Below, one piece after another: positions 1 through 10,115 of a DNA stretch of 64,000 nt. The position numbers were made by a program, and so were the translations under genes. The stretch is taken from positions 682,001 through 746,000 of the forward strand of contig NZ_JABBFY010000001.1 of assembly GCF_012927115.1 (NCBI RefSeq), written 5' to 3'. The notes below the pieces were generated by a model. It had not been told where the DNA came from. It made no database searches and saw only the letters and a list, made by a program, of their open reading frames with translations. Numbering within the stretch: the stretch's first letter is position 1; every line of letters starts with the position of its first letter. The stretch comes from Sphingomonas sp. G-3-2-10 (GTDB taxonomy: Bacteria; Pseudomonadota; Alphaproteobacteria; Sphingomonadales; Sphingomonadaceae).

Positions 1-2
1 AC

Positions 3-209
3 CTGATCGCGGCAGCAGCCGTGGCCGGCCATGGCCTCGCCCATCTAGTCGAGGATCGCGTCGCGGCGCTGGTCTCTGAAGGCAAGCTCGTCCGGGTGCT
101 CGAGGACTGGTGCGAGCCGTTCGATGGCTATTACCTCTATTACCCCAGCCGCCGGCAAAGTTCTGCGGCCTTCACCCTTCTGCTCGACGCACTCCGTTAT
201 CGGGGGTGA
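3..209 (+). CDS. LysR-family transcriptional regulator, C-terminal fragment (5' end outside window)
   Basis: The frame is open from the first bases and ends at a stop at 209, so only about 68 C-terminal residues are visible. They match the last beta-strand and helix of the LysR substrate-binding domain: the pattern AGHGLAHLVED followed by LVRVLEDWC and YYLYYPSRR is typical of that fold in sterol/aromatic-type LysR regulators. The DNA-binding half lies upstream of the window, so the target genes cannot be told. The GTG at 21 is internal, since coding continues before it. Confidence 0.75.
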   Translation: MIAAAAVAGHGLAHLVEDRVAALVSEGKLVRVLEDWCEPFDGYYLYYPSRRQSSAAFTLLLDALRYRG

Positions 210-903
210 CGGTGGCTGCTACCGGCCAGGGTTCCGAGTGTGATAAACGAATGTCAGGTTTTAGGGCCGCGCCTGATCGGGCTGAACGGCCGGGATTGAG
301 GCGCGAATCAGCCAAGGGCAAGGACCGTTCCTGCTCGATTCTCGGAGCCAAAAAAGCCTGGTAGGCAGTCTCTTACCGCTATCGGATGATCTTCGAGGCA
401 GGGCGACCATACGATAGCGGAGGCGCTTAGCCTGTTGCTGCGCGACACCGGCATGGCTTCGGGTGAACTGCGTGTATCGAAGAGCGGACGGACCTAGGCG
501 GCCGTTGCACTAGAAGCCCGCTGTCGTTTTGCCGACATTAAACCCACAGAGCGGTTCAGTGTCGGCTGCGCGGTAGCCAGTCTCGGCGGTGGCTGTTTCA
601 CAGCGCGGCAGTGTCATGTTCAGAATATGTGGGCGGGATCTCGCGCCCAATTCCGCGCCACCCTGCTATCCACGCATGACCGTCCGGTCAGGACGCTTAG
701 CGAGTTCTGATCCCCGCTTGCGCGACAGACGGCCGTTGCCGTTTCGTACAGGTCGGAGACGTCAAAGCCCACCCGCTTCAGGGGTCCGTAACCGCATTGA
801 TACCAGACGCGCGAAGGAAGGACCCGCGTACCGGGGGGGGCTTACTCGGTGATTGCGGGAGACGGAGCGCAATCCGCTCCGGGCGAAGTAAGTCATTGAA
901 AAA
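210..903. other. Gene-poor, probably decayed region beside tRNA-Lys
   Basis: About 690 bases without a convincing gene. The open frames present (for example 589-852) are arginine/proline-rich, have no recognisable domain, and lack a clear ribosome binding site. The stretch lies on the 3' side of the tRNA-Lys gene, the usual side for integrative elements, so it may be remnant island DNA. No integrase, attachment-site repeat or transposase could be identified by eye. Confidence 0.4.
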
Positions 904-979
<76 letters not shown>

Positions 980-1091
980 ATACCGGGGCGTCTGATGGCG
1001 ACTTGGTATGTCGCCTGCCGTCGGGGAGGGGCGCGGTTAGCACCCCTTTTGCGGATTGCAAACCCTAAAATCGCGAAAAATGCGACTTCGC

Positions 1092-2210
1092 TTACCAGCG
1101 GGTCACTTTCCGGTTCTGGCGATCGATCGACATCAGGATTCCGAGGCAGATCATCGTCGTCATCAGCGCGGTGCCGCCGAAGCTGATCATCGGCAGCGGG
1201 ATGCCGACGACGGGCGCCAGGCCCATCACCATGCCCATGTTGATCGCGCAGTAGAAGAAGATGGTCGAGGCTAGACCCGCCGCCGTCAGCCGGGCGAACC
1301 GGCTTTGCGCGCGCACGCCGACATTGATGCCCCAGCGGATCAGCGCGCCGAAGGCGATGATCACGAAGAATCCGCCGAGCAGGCCCCATTCTTCCATCAT
1401 CGTCGCCAGCGCGAAGTCGGTATGGCCTTCGGGCAGATAGTCGAGATGGCTCTGGGTGCCGTTGAGAAAGCCCTTGCCGGTGATCCCGCCAGATCCGATC
1501 GCGATCTTGGACTGGCTGATATGATAGCCGGTGCCGAGCGGGTCGCTTTCGGGGTCGAGGAAGATCAGCACGCGGTTGCGCTGATAGTCGTGGAGCAGGA
1601 AATTGACCGCCAGCGGGGCGGCGATCGCCAGCGCCAGCGCGCCGCCGATGAACAGGCGCAGCGGGATGCCCGCGAGGAACATCACCGTAATGCCGCCCGC
1701 CACGATCATCAGCGCGGTGCCCAGATCGGGCTGCAGCATCACGAATCCGGCGGGCAGGCCGATCAGCACCGCGGCCGGCCAGATCGCGGCGAACCGCCGT
1801 GTCTCGCCCGCGGGAAGCATCTCGTAGAAGCGCGCAACGGCCAGCACGATCGCCGGCTTCATCAGCTCAGACGGCTGGATGCGGATCACGCCGAGATCGA
1901 GCCATCGCTGGCTGCCCCCGGCCACCGCGCCGAGCAGCTCCACGCCGACCAGCATCACGAGGATGACCGTATAGATCGGAAAGGCGCCCAGCGCCCAGAA
2001 GGTCTCGGGCACCCGCGACAGCACGATCGCCATCGCGAGGAAGATGAAGAAGCGCACGCCCTGCGACAGCGCCCAGGGGGTCATGCTGCCGCTGGCCGCC
2101 GAATAGAGCACGACCAGGCCGAACATGCCGATCGCGGTGACCAGCAGCAGGATCTTCCACGGCAGCTGCGCGACGGGGCTGGGGACGAAGCCGGGGCCAA
2201 GCTGGCTCAT
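1092..2210 (-). CDS. rodA: Peptidoglycan glycosyltransferase RodA (SEDS family)
   Basis: A 372-residue polytopic inner-membrane protein of the SEDS family. RodA polymerises glycan strands from lipid II together with PBP2 during cell elongation. Family marks are IQPSELMKP near residue 111, QPDLGTALM near 160, the HTDF segment near 263 carrying the conserved aspartate, and a late SFGG. The ATG at 2210 overlaps the mrdA stop by four bases (ATGA), so the two are probably translationally coupled. It is the last gene of the mreBCD-mrdA-rodA operon. Confidence 0.96.
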   Translation of the reverse strand: MSQLGPGFVPSPVAQLPWKILLLVTAIGMFGLVVLYSAASGSMTPWALSQGVRFFIFLAMAIVLSRVPETFWALGAFPIYTVILVMLVGVELLGAVAGGSQRWLDLGVIRIQPSELMKPAIVLAVARFYEMLPAGETRRFAAIWPAAVLIGLPAGFVMLQPDLGTALMIVAGGITVMFLAGIPLRLFIGGALALAIAAPLAVNFLLHDYQRNRVLIFLDPESDPLGTGYHISQSKIAIGSGGITGKGFLNGTQSHLDYLPEGHTDFALATMMEEWGLLGGFFVIIAFGALIRWGINVGVRAQSRFARLTAAGLASTIFFYCAINMGMVMGLAPVVGIPLPMISFGGTALMTTMICLGILMSIDRQNRKVTRW

Positions 2211-4201
2211 TCGGGCGCCTCGCCGGATCGCGTCGCGGCCGTATCGGCCGATCGCGCGGTTTCGTTCGAGGCGGCGGCGGCAGTCGCTTCGACTGCGCCA
2301 GCGGCGTCCTCGGGCGGGGGCGGGGGCGGGGCAGCCTGCGACGCGCGGAACGCCTCGGCCTGCTTCGCCATGCGGGTCTTGTAGTCGCCGCCCCAGCCGG
2401 CTTCCATCTCCGTCAGCTTGGTCATCGCCAGCGTGGGGTCGAACAGATAGGTCATCATGTCGCGCGCCACCGGAGCCGCGGCGCCCGAGCCGGACATGCC
2501 GTGCTCGATCACCACCGCGGCGGCGTAGCGCGGATTGTCGACCGGCGCGAAGCACACGAACAGGCCGTGATCGCGATATTTCCACGGCACGTTTATGCCG
2601 CCGCGCGCGCCGCCGGCGATGCGGCGGACCTGCGCAGTGCCGGTCTTGCCGCCCATGCGGATGTCGGGGAAGGGCAGTTTCGAGCGGACGGCGGTGCCGT
2701 GGCCGTTGACCACTTCGTCCATGCCCGACCGCACCAGCGCGAGATGCTCGGCCGGGAAATCCAGCGCCTGTGCGCCGGCGATCTGATCGGCGAGCAGCTG
2801 CGGCACCAGCGCCTTGCCCGATCCGACGCGCGCCGCGAGGATCGCGAGTTGCAGCGGCGAGACGAGCAGGTCGCCCTGGCCGATCGACATGTTGAGCGTG
2901 TTCGCCACCGCCCATTGCGTCTTGCGCCGCCGCATCATCCACGCGGGATCGGGCACGGTGCCGTAACGTTGCGAGGGCAGGGGGAGCTTGTATTCCGCGC
3001 CCAGCCCCAGCTTGCGCGCGGCGATGGCGATCGCGTCGGGGCCCACTTCGCGGCCGACGGTGTAGAAATACGTGTTGCAGCTGCGCGCGATCGCGGTGTG
3101 CAGTGTCATCGGCCCGTGCCGGCCGAGGCAGCCGAAGCGGCGATTGCCGAGCTGATAGCCGCCGCCGCAATAGACGACCTTGTTCGGATCGAGCCCGCCG
3201 CCCAGCGCGGCCAGCGCCGTTGCGGGCTTGAAGGTCGAACCCGGCGGATACAGGCCCTGCAGCGCCTTGTTCATCAGCGGAATGCGTTCGTCGCCCGAAA
3301 GCATCGCCCATTCGCTGCGGCTGATTCCGTCGGAGAAGCTGTTGGGATCATAGGCCGGCATCGAAACCAGCGCGAGCAGGCCGCCGGTCTGTAGATCGAT
3401 CAGCGCGGTCGATCCGGATTCGGGGCCGAGCCGCCGGGCGGCATATTCCTGGAGCCCGGCGTCGATCGTCAGCTTGACGTTCTTGCCGGGCACATCGTCG
3501 CGGGTCGCCAGTTCCTTCACCAGCCGGCCGCGCGCGGTCACCTCGACGCGCTTTGCGCCCGGCGTGCCGCGCAGCATGTCCTCCTCGACCTTCTCCAGCC
3601 CGTCCTTGCCCATCTTGAAGCCCGGCGTGATGAGCAAAGGGTCCTTGAGCTTGCGATATTCCTCGGCCGATGCCGCGCCGACATAGCCGAGCAGATGCGC
3701 CACGCCCGCGCCGAGCGGGTAATAGCGCGCATAGCCTTGGGTCGGCTGGACACCCGGCATTTCGGGCAGGCGCACGCTGACTGCCGCGTAGCGTTCCCAG
3801 TCGAGATTCTCGAGCACCTGCACCGGCTGGAACCCGGCGGCGCGTTTCAGATCGGTCTCGATCTTCGCGACTTCCTCGGGCGTGAGCTTCAGCACGTCGC
3901 GCAACTGCTCGACGACCTTCGCCTTGTCCTCGATCCGGTCGGGGATCAGGTCGACGCGGAACGAGGTGCGGTTCAGCGCCAGCGGCTTGCCGTTGCGGTC
4001 GACGATCCAGCCGCGCCGCGGCGGAGTCAGCGTCAGGTTGATCCGGTTGCTGTCGGCCAGCAGGCGGTATTTGTCGTTCTCGTACACCGCCAGCCAGGTC
4101 ATCCGCCCGGCCAGGATCATGCCGATACCGGCCTGCAGCCCGCCGAGCACCAGTGCGCGGCGGGAAAAGCTGTAGGTCTGCGCCGCTTCGGTGATCCGCA
4201 T
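2207..4201 (-). CDS. mrdA: Penicillin-binding protein 2 (class B transpeptidase)
   Basis: A 664-residue PBP2, the transpeptidase partner of RodA in lateral wall synthesis. It has an N-terminal membrane anchor at about 15-38, a pedestal domain, and a penicillin-binding domain with the SxxK motif STFK at 322-325, SCN at 374-376 and KTGT at 519-522. The C-terminal tail of about 50 residues is rich in proline and alanine and probably disordered. The ATG at 4201 lies five bases downstream of the mreD stop. Confidence 0.96.
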   Translation of the reverse strand: MRITEAAQTYSFSRRALVLGGLQAGIGMILAGRMTWLAVYENDKYRLLADSNRINLTLTPPRRGWIVDRNGKPLALNRTSFRVDLIPDRIEDKAKVVEQLRDVLKLTPEEVAKIETDLKRAAGFQPVQVLENLDWERYAAVSVRLPEMPGVQPTQGYARYYPLGAGVAHLLGYVGAASAEEYRKLKDPLLITPGFKMGKDGLEKVEEDMLRGTPGAKRVEVTARGRLVKELATRDDVPGKNVKLTIDAGLQEYAARRLGPESGSTALIDLQTGGLLALVSMPAYDPNSFSDGISRSEWAMLSGDERIPLMNKALQGLYPPGSTFKPATALAALGGGLDPNKVVYCGGGYQLGNRRFGCLGRHGPMTLHTAIARSCNTYFYTVGREVGPDAIAIAARKLGLGAEYKLPLPSQRYGTVPDPAWMMRRRKTQWAVANTLNMSIGQGDLLVSPLQLAILAARVGSGKALVPQLLADQIAGAQALDFPAEHLALVRSGMDEVVNGHGTAVRSKLPFPDIRMGGKTGTAQVRRIAGGARGGINVPWKYRDHGLFVCFAPVDNPRYAAAVVIEHGMSGSGAAAPVARDMMTYLFDPTLAMTKLTEMEAGWGGDYKTRMAKQAEAFRASQAAPPPPPPEDAAGAVEATAAAASNETARSADTAATRSGEAPE

Positions 4202-4206
4202 CGCGC

Positions 4207-4719
4207 TCAGCCTCTCGTATCGCGATCGAGCCAGGTGCAGTAATGCGCCACGAGCGGGAAGAGTGCAGCAGAAATGAAGATCTGCAGCGCCAGCGTGGTT
4301 TCGACATGCGCGTCGATCGGCGTCGCGATCAGCCGCCCGGCGATCAGGCAGAAAGCGATCGATCCCGCCGCGATCAGCCAGTTCTGCCAGTAATCGCGCC
4401 ACACCAGCCGCGTATCGAGGATATCGATCGCGATCACGCACAGCGTCCAGAACAGCATCGAATTGCCCAGCGGCTGGCCGCTGAACATATCGTCGAAAAA
4501 GCCCAGCGGCACCGCCGCCCACACCTTGATCGTGTCGGCGCGAAGCAGCCGCCAGCCGAGCAGCATCATGAGGCCGAACGGGGGCAGCCAGGCAAAGCCC
4601 GCCACGAAGGGCAGGATCGTGACCATCGATCCGATCATGATCGACACCGGGGCGAGCCAGCGGGCGCGGGAGGCGTTCTCGCTGGCGCCCAGCGGCACGA
4701 AACGGACCGGACCCCTCAT
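4207..4719 (-). CDS. mreD: Rod-shape-determining protein MreD
   Basis: A 170-residue hydrophobic protein with about five membrane segments. Its place between mreC and mrdA and the conserved membrane motif around GFFDDMFSGQPLG fit MreD, a membrane part of the elongasome. The ATG at 4719 overlaps the end of mreC by four bases. MreD sequences diverge widely, so the call leans partly on gene order. Confidence 0.9.
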   Translation of the reverse strand: MRGPVRFVPLGASENASRARWLAPVSIMIGSMVTILPFVAGFAWLPPFGLMMLLGWRLLRADTIKVWAAVPLGFFDDMFSGQPLGNSMLFWTLCVIAIDILDTRLVWRDYWQNWLIAAGSIAFCLIAGRLIATPIDAHVETTLALQIFISAALFPLVAHYCTWLDRDTRG

Positions 4720-5618
4720 TGCTTCGGCGCCGCCTTGGGTGCGGGCGCGTCGGACGGCGTGGGGGCGGGCGTCGGCTCGGGCAGGAAGGCCTGCATCACC
4801 AGCGCGAAGTCGAGCGCGTCGGGATTGGCGGCGGGCTCGGCGATTGCCGAATCGCGCTGGTTGCTGATCACCTTCGCCACCGGGATGTTCGGCGGGAAGA
4901 TGCCGCCGGTGCCCGAAGTGACGAACACGTCGCCCGGCTGGAAGATCATGTTGGAAAGACCCGCCGAGCGGATGTCGAGCAAGCCGTCGCCGCGCCCCTT
5001 TGCGATTGCAGGCATCCCGTCGCGGGTGCGGCGCACCGGCACGTTGCTGTCGGGATCGATGATCAGCAGCACGCGCGCGGTGTTCGGACTGGTCTCGATG
5101 ATCTGCCCGATCAGCCCGCTAGCCTCGCGCACCGGCTGGCCGCGCTTCACATTCTGCCACGAGCCGGCGTTCAGCGTGGCATAGCGCCGCGTCGACGACG
5201 CCGAGCTGTTGACCAGCCGCGCCGTCACCACCGCGTCGGTGGTCACGTCGCGCACCTTCAGCAGCTCGCGCAGGCGGCGATTCTCCTGGTTCAGGGTCCG
5301 CGCGCGACTGATCAGCGTCTGGCTGTCCGCCAGTTCCTTGCGCAGCCGCTCATTCTCGCCGCGCACGTTGAAATGCTCGGAGATGCCCTGCGGCGTGTTG
5401 GCGATGCCGCTGGTGGCCCAGGCGAGCGCGGACGAGATCGGCGTGGTGATCTCGGCAAAGAACCCGCGCACCGCGGCATAGGCGGGCGGGTTGAACGTCG
5501 AGAGCAGCAGCAGGCCGGCGCCGATCAGCGCACCGCCGACCGCACCCACATATCCAAGGAAGAGGCCGTATTGCGCCCGCCTTGAAAAGCCCGGGCGCCG
5601 GTTTCTTGGCGGCGCCAT
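4716..5618 (-). CDS. mreC: Rod-shape-determining protein MreC
   Basis: A 300-residue protein with a single membrane segment at about 17-40, a coiled-coil stretch (about 85-120, rich in Arg/Glu/Leu with NRRLRELLKV), then the beta-rich MreC domain with VRRTRDGMPAIAKG and PGDVFVTSGTGG. The last 25 or so residues are Pro/Ala-rich. MreC is periplasmic and activates PBP2-RodA. It follows mreB after an 18-base gap. Confidence 0.95.
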   Translation of the reverse strand: MAPPRNRRPGFSRRAQYGLFLGYVGAVGGALIGAGLLLLSTFNPPAYAAVRGFFAEITTPISSALAWATSGIANTPQGISEHFNVRGENERLRKELADSQTLISRARTLNQENRRLRELLKVRDVTTDAVVTARLVNSSASSTRRYATLNAGSWQNVKRGQPVREASGLIGQIIETSPNTARVLLIIDPDSNVPVRRTRDGMPAIAKGRGDGLLDIRSAGLSNMIFQPGDVFVTSGTGGIFPPNIPVAKVISNQRDSAIAEPAANPDALDFALVMQAFLPEPTPAPTPSDAPAPKAAPKQ

Positions 5619-5636
5619 GTCCCCCCTGCCTTCCGA

Positions 5637-6707
<1,071 letters not shown>

Positions 6708-6838
6708 TCAGCGCCGCTGTTCGCACAAATATTTATCCCCAACCCTCCGGAGCGGCCAAACACAAGGGATGACTCCAGCCTCGGATTTCTGGCGGATGCG
6801 GGTCGCGGAATGGCTTCGCTTGGTCTAGAGCGACACGA

Positions 6839-8656
6839 GTGTCAATACGCCGTCTCCCCGAACATCTCGTCAATCGAATTGCCGCCGGTGAAGTGGTCGA
6901 AAGGCCCGCCAGCGCGCTGAAGGAATTGGTGGAAAATGCCATCGATGCGGGTGCCTCCCGCGTCTCCGTGCGCCTTGGCGGCGGGGGCACCGAACTGATC
7001 GAAGTCACCGACGACGGATGCGGCATGAATCCGGCCGAAATGGCGCTCGCACTGGAGCGTCACGCGACCTCCAAGCTGCCCGATGACGAGATCGATCAGG
7101 TTACGACGTTGGGTTTTCGCGGCGAAGCGCTGCCGTCGATCGCCAGCGTCGCGCGGCTGACCATCGAAAGCCGCGTGCGCGGCGCGGAAGGCTGGTCGCG
7201 CATCGTCGACAACGGTACGCTCGTCGCCGAGGGACCCGCCGCGCTCCCGCCCGGCACGCGCGTGCGTGTCGAACAGCTGTTCGCCCGCGTGCCCGCCCGC
7301 CGCAAGTTCATGCGCTCGGCGCGCTCGGAATATGCCGCCTGTCTCGATGTGATGAAGCGGCTCGCGATGGCGCGGCCCGACGTCGCCTTCTCGGTCGAAC
7401 ATGACGGCCGCCGCGTACTGGGCGTACAGGGCGAGGAATCGCGCCCCGATCGCGTCGCGGGGCTCACCGATCGCGCGCTGGTCGAAAACAGCGTCGGTAT
7501 CGATTTCGAGCGCGAGGGAATTGTGCTTGGCGGCGTCGCCGGCCTGCCGACCTTCAATCGCGGCGTCGCAGATCATCAATATCTGTTCGTCAACGGACGG
7601 CCCGTGAAGGATCGCCTGCTGATGGGCGCGATCCGCGGCGCCTATGCCGAAATGCTCGCGCGTGACCGGCACCCGGTGGTCGCCCTGTTCCTCGACGTCC
7701 CGGTCGATCAGGTCGACGTGAACGTCCACCCCGCCAAGACCGAAGTCCGCTTCCGCGACCCCGCGCTGGTCCGCGGCCTGATCGTGAGTGGCTTGCGAAG
7801 AGCCCTCGACGAGGCCGGCCACCGCAGCGTCCAGCGCCCAAGCGAAGCCGCGCTGGGCATGTGGACTTCGGGTTCAATGTTCGATCGTCATCCCGGCGAA
7901 GGCCGGGATCCAGGGTCGCAAGGGACGCCGTTCGAGGCTCTGGATCCCGGCTTCCCCCGGGATGACGGATATGGGGCAGGCGGCGCGTCCGTCCACGACC
8001 GCCGCCCGACCTTCCTCACGCCGCCCCCGATGGCCCGCGCCGAACCCGCCTACACCCCGGTCCCCGAAACCACCCAGTTCCCCCTCGGCGTCGCCCGCGG
8101 TCAGGTCGCCAAGACCTATATCGTCGCCGAAGCCGAGGACGGCCTCGTCCTTGTCGACCAGCACGCCGCGCACGAGCGCCTCGTCCTCGAACGGATGCGC
8201 CGCGCGATGCAGGGCGGCGGGGTGCCCAGCCAGGCGCTTCTTCTCCCCGAAGTTGTCGAACTCGACGAACCCGGCTGCGACCGCTTGGAAGCCCGCGCCG
8301 CCGAACTCTCCCAGTTCGGCCTCGAACTCGAACGCTTCGGCCCCCGCGCGATGCTGGTCCGCGCCATGCCCGCCGCGCTCGGCAAGGGCGACATCATTGG
8401 CCTCGTCACCGATCTCGCCGACGAACTCGCCAGCTTCGACGAAGCCCTGTCACTCAAGGAACGCCTCGATCACGTAGCCTCGACGATGGCCTGCCACGGC
8501 TCGGTCCGCGCGGGCCGCATCCTTTCGGTGCCGGAAATGAACGCATTGCTCCGCGAGATGGAAGTCACGCCGCACAGCGGCCAGTGCAACCACGGCCGCC
8601 CGACCTGGGTGAAGCTGGCGCATGGGGATATCGAGAAGCTGTTCGGGCGGAAATAG
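6839..8656 (+). CDS. mutL: DNA mismatch repair protein MutL, with an in-frame palindromic repeat in the linker
   Basis: 605 residues from a GTG start directly before the conserved IRRLPEHLVNRIAAGEVVERP motif. It has a GHKL ATPase domain (about 1-330, with DDGCGM and GFRGEAL) and a C-terminal dimerisation domain (about 410-605). The C-terminal part carries DQHAAHERLVLE, matching the DQHA(X2)E(X4)E motif of endonuclease-active MutL, and QCNHGRPT. This is what is expected in organisms without MutH-type repair. Residues about 350-376 are coded by a palindromic repeat (7887-7966). Confidence 0.96.
   Translation: MSIRRLPEHLVNRIAAGEVVERPASALKELVENAIDAGASRVSVRLGGGGTELIEVTDDGCGMNPAEMALALERHATSKLPDDEIDQVTTLGFRGEALPSIASVARLTIESRVRGAEGWSRIVDNGTLVAEGPAALPPGTRVRVEQLFARVPARRKFMRSARSEYAACLDVMKRLAMARPDVAFSVEHDGRRVLGVQGEESRPDRVAGLTDRALVENSVGIDFEREGIVLGGVAGLPTFNRGVADHQYLFVNGRPVKDRLLMGAIRGAYAEMLARDRHPVVALFLDVPVDQVDVNVHPAKTEVRFRDPALVRGLIVSGLRRALDEAGHRSVQRPSEAALGMWTSGSMFDRHPGEGRDPGSQGTPFEALDPGFPRDDGYGAGGASVHDRRPTFLTPPPMARAEPAYTPVPETTQFPLGVARGQVAKTYIVAEAEDGLVLVDQHAAHERLVLERMRRAMQGGGVPSQALLLPEVVELDEPGCDRLEARAAELSQFGLELERFGPRAMLVRAMPAALGKGDIIGLVTDLADELASFDEALSLKERLDHVASTMACHGSVRAGRILSVPEMNALLREMEVTPHSGQCNHGRPTWVKLAHGDIEKLFGRK
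7887..7966. repeat. Palindromic repeat element inside mutL
   Basis: The ends are inverted repeats (GTCATCCCGG and CCGGGATGAC), and inside them GGATCCAG pairs with CTGGATCC. The element keeps the mutL frame open and encodes a Gly/Asp/Pro/Arg-rich stretch (HPGEGRDPG and following). The same architecture, though not the same sequence, is seen at 51528-51588. Confidence 0.85.
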
Positions 8657-8905
8657 CCCCAGCCGCTTGCAATGTTGGATTTCGCCTGCTCCGTCATAAC
8701 GGCTCTTTGAACCGTTGAACTCCCCGGGGGCACGTGGCGCTTCTCGCAAATGCCGGAATGCGCATCGCCCCTCGGCCAAAGGTCACGAAGCGCGCGAGTC
8801 GCGGGACGTTAAATCTGAAGTCCGCATCACCCAAATAGGGGTATCTTCAAATTTCATGAGGGTTCATTCGTCGCGGACTACGAACATTACAGGGGGCCAT
8901 TGCTC

Positions 8906-9307
8906 ATGAAGCAGCGTCTGTCGTTTCTTGCCGCGCTTTCCGTCGTGGCCGTCGCACTCACCGCTTGCGCCACGCTTACCGGCGGCGAACTCGTCCGGCA
9001 GGGCGAGGCGTCGGGCACGCTGATCGTCGAGAATCAGAGCGGGGTGGGGATCGATGTGCTCACCCTCTCGCGCTGCAATGCGATGAGCCACGGCCTCGAT
9101 CGCCTGACCAGCCAGGTGATCTATCACAATTCGCGGATGAGCTTTCAGCTCGGCGCGGGCTGCTGGGACATCATGGTCGGCCGCTCGGGCACCTGCGCCT
9201 CGCAACCCGGCGGCGCAACCAGCTGCAGCTGGCTCCAGTCCGGGCCGCAGCGCTTCACCATCACGCCCGGCGGTACTTACCGGATCGGTTACGGCCCGAA
9301 CGGCTGA
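8906..9307 (+). CDS. Putative lipoprotein of unknown function
   Basis: 133 residues. The ATG at 8906 is preceded by AGGGGG nine bases upstream and was preferred over the in-frame TTG at 8900. The N-terminus is a lipoprotein signal with lipobox LTAC (Cys21). The mature part has five further Cys residues and ends in a Gly-rich segment. No family was recognised. Its 3' end converges on that of the CAP protein at 9311 with a three-base gap; the shared end region forms an imperfect palindrome (9298-9322) without a T-run. Confidence 0.7.
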   Translation: MKQRLSFLAALSVVAVALTACATLTGGELVRQGEASGTLIVENQSGVGIDVLTLSRCNAMSHGLDRLTSQVIYHNSRMSFQLGAGCWDIMVGRSGTCASQPGGATSCSWLQSGPQRFTITPGGTYRIGYGPNG

Positions 9308-9310
9308 CGC

Positions 9311-10003
9311 TCAGCGGTTCGGCACCCGGAACACCTGCGCGCCGCGATTGCTCGCCCATTCGGGAATTGCAGGCGCGCCGGTGGCAGTGCCGCTCAGGTC
9401 GACCACGCACATGTGGCGATAGCTGCGATGCGCGCCGCAACCGACTCCGGCGTAACGAAAGTCCTGCGTGAACAACAGCTTGCGATGGCCTCGTCCGGGC
9501 ACGCCGTCGTCGATGACGAACTGCATCACCACTTCGTCGGGATCGGCATGGCCGTAGGAAATGCTCTCGCCGACATAGATGTCGCCGCCGCGCCGCTTCA
9601 CCCGTTCGCCCGGCGTCGCGCCATCGCGCGAGACATGGCCGGTGCCGCCGATCGGGCCTTGCATGTCGGCATGGTCGCGCGCCGCCAGCGTCAGCACCTC
9701 GGCGCGGGTCAGCGGGGGCAGGGGCGCCTGCCGCTCCAGAAAGTCGATCGCCTCGTCCACGGCGCGCGGCCCCTCTCGAGTGATCCGGCCATTCTCGTCG
9801 CCGGGCAGGAACACGATATCGCCGTCGAAATAGCGGCGATAGTCGCGCAACTGCTGGGCGAATTCCTGGGGATATTGCCGGGCGAAGTTGATCCGCTCGA
9901 GCACGCCGGCTTCCAGCGACGCAGTCGATACCGGATCGGACATGCCGCACAAGGCAAGCCAGCACACGCCGATCGCGGCGGTCACGCGGGTCAGTACAGG
10001 CAC
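9311..10003 (-). CDS. Secreted CAP/SCP-domain protein (copy 1)
   Basis: 230 residues from a GTG start with a strong GGGGGGGA upstream. It has an N-terminal signal peptide and a CAP (SCP/PR-1-like) fold: INFARQYP at the start, a histidine in the DHADMQG helix, GHVSRDG, the GENI-like box VGESISYG and the second histidine in GRGHRKLLF, ending with YAGVGCG. CAP proteins are extracytoplasmic; bacterial members are mostly uncharacterised. It is a paralogue of the gene at 10116-10820 on the same strand. Confidence 0.85.
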   Translation of the reverse strand: MPVLTRVTAAIGVCWLALCGMSDPVSTASLEAGVLERINFARQYPQEFAQQLRDYRRYFDGDIVFLPGDENGRITREGPRAVDEAIDFLERQAPLPPLTRAEVLTLAARDHADMQGPIGGTGHVSRDGATPGERVKRRGGDIYVGESISYGHADPDEVVMQFVIDDGVPGRGHRKLLFTQDFRYAGVGCGAHRSYRHMCVVDLSGTATGAPAIPEWASNRGAQVFRVPNR

Positions 10004-10115
10004 TCGAAGTTCCCCCCCGGGAACCGATCCGCAAACAATTCGCGGATGGAAATCAGGGACTTGCCTATTGCCGGTTAACGTTCGGCCAAAACAGTCCGTA
10101 GATTCCCGATTTACC

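Noticed and set aside
589..852. Possible 87-residue gene before tRNA-Lys
   Set aside because: No ribosome binding site, no domain and basic shadow-like composition; more likely decayed DNA.
1305..2384. 359-residue plus-strand frame over rodA
   Set aside because: His/Gln/Arg/Ala-rich shadow frame with no domain; RodA motifs are on the minus strand.
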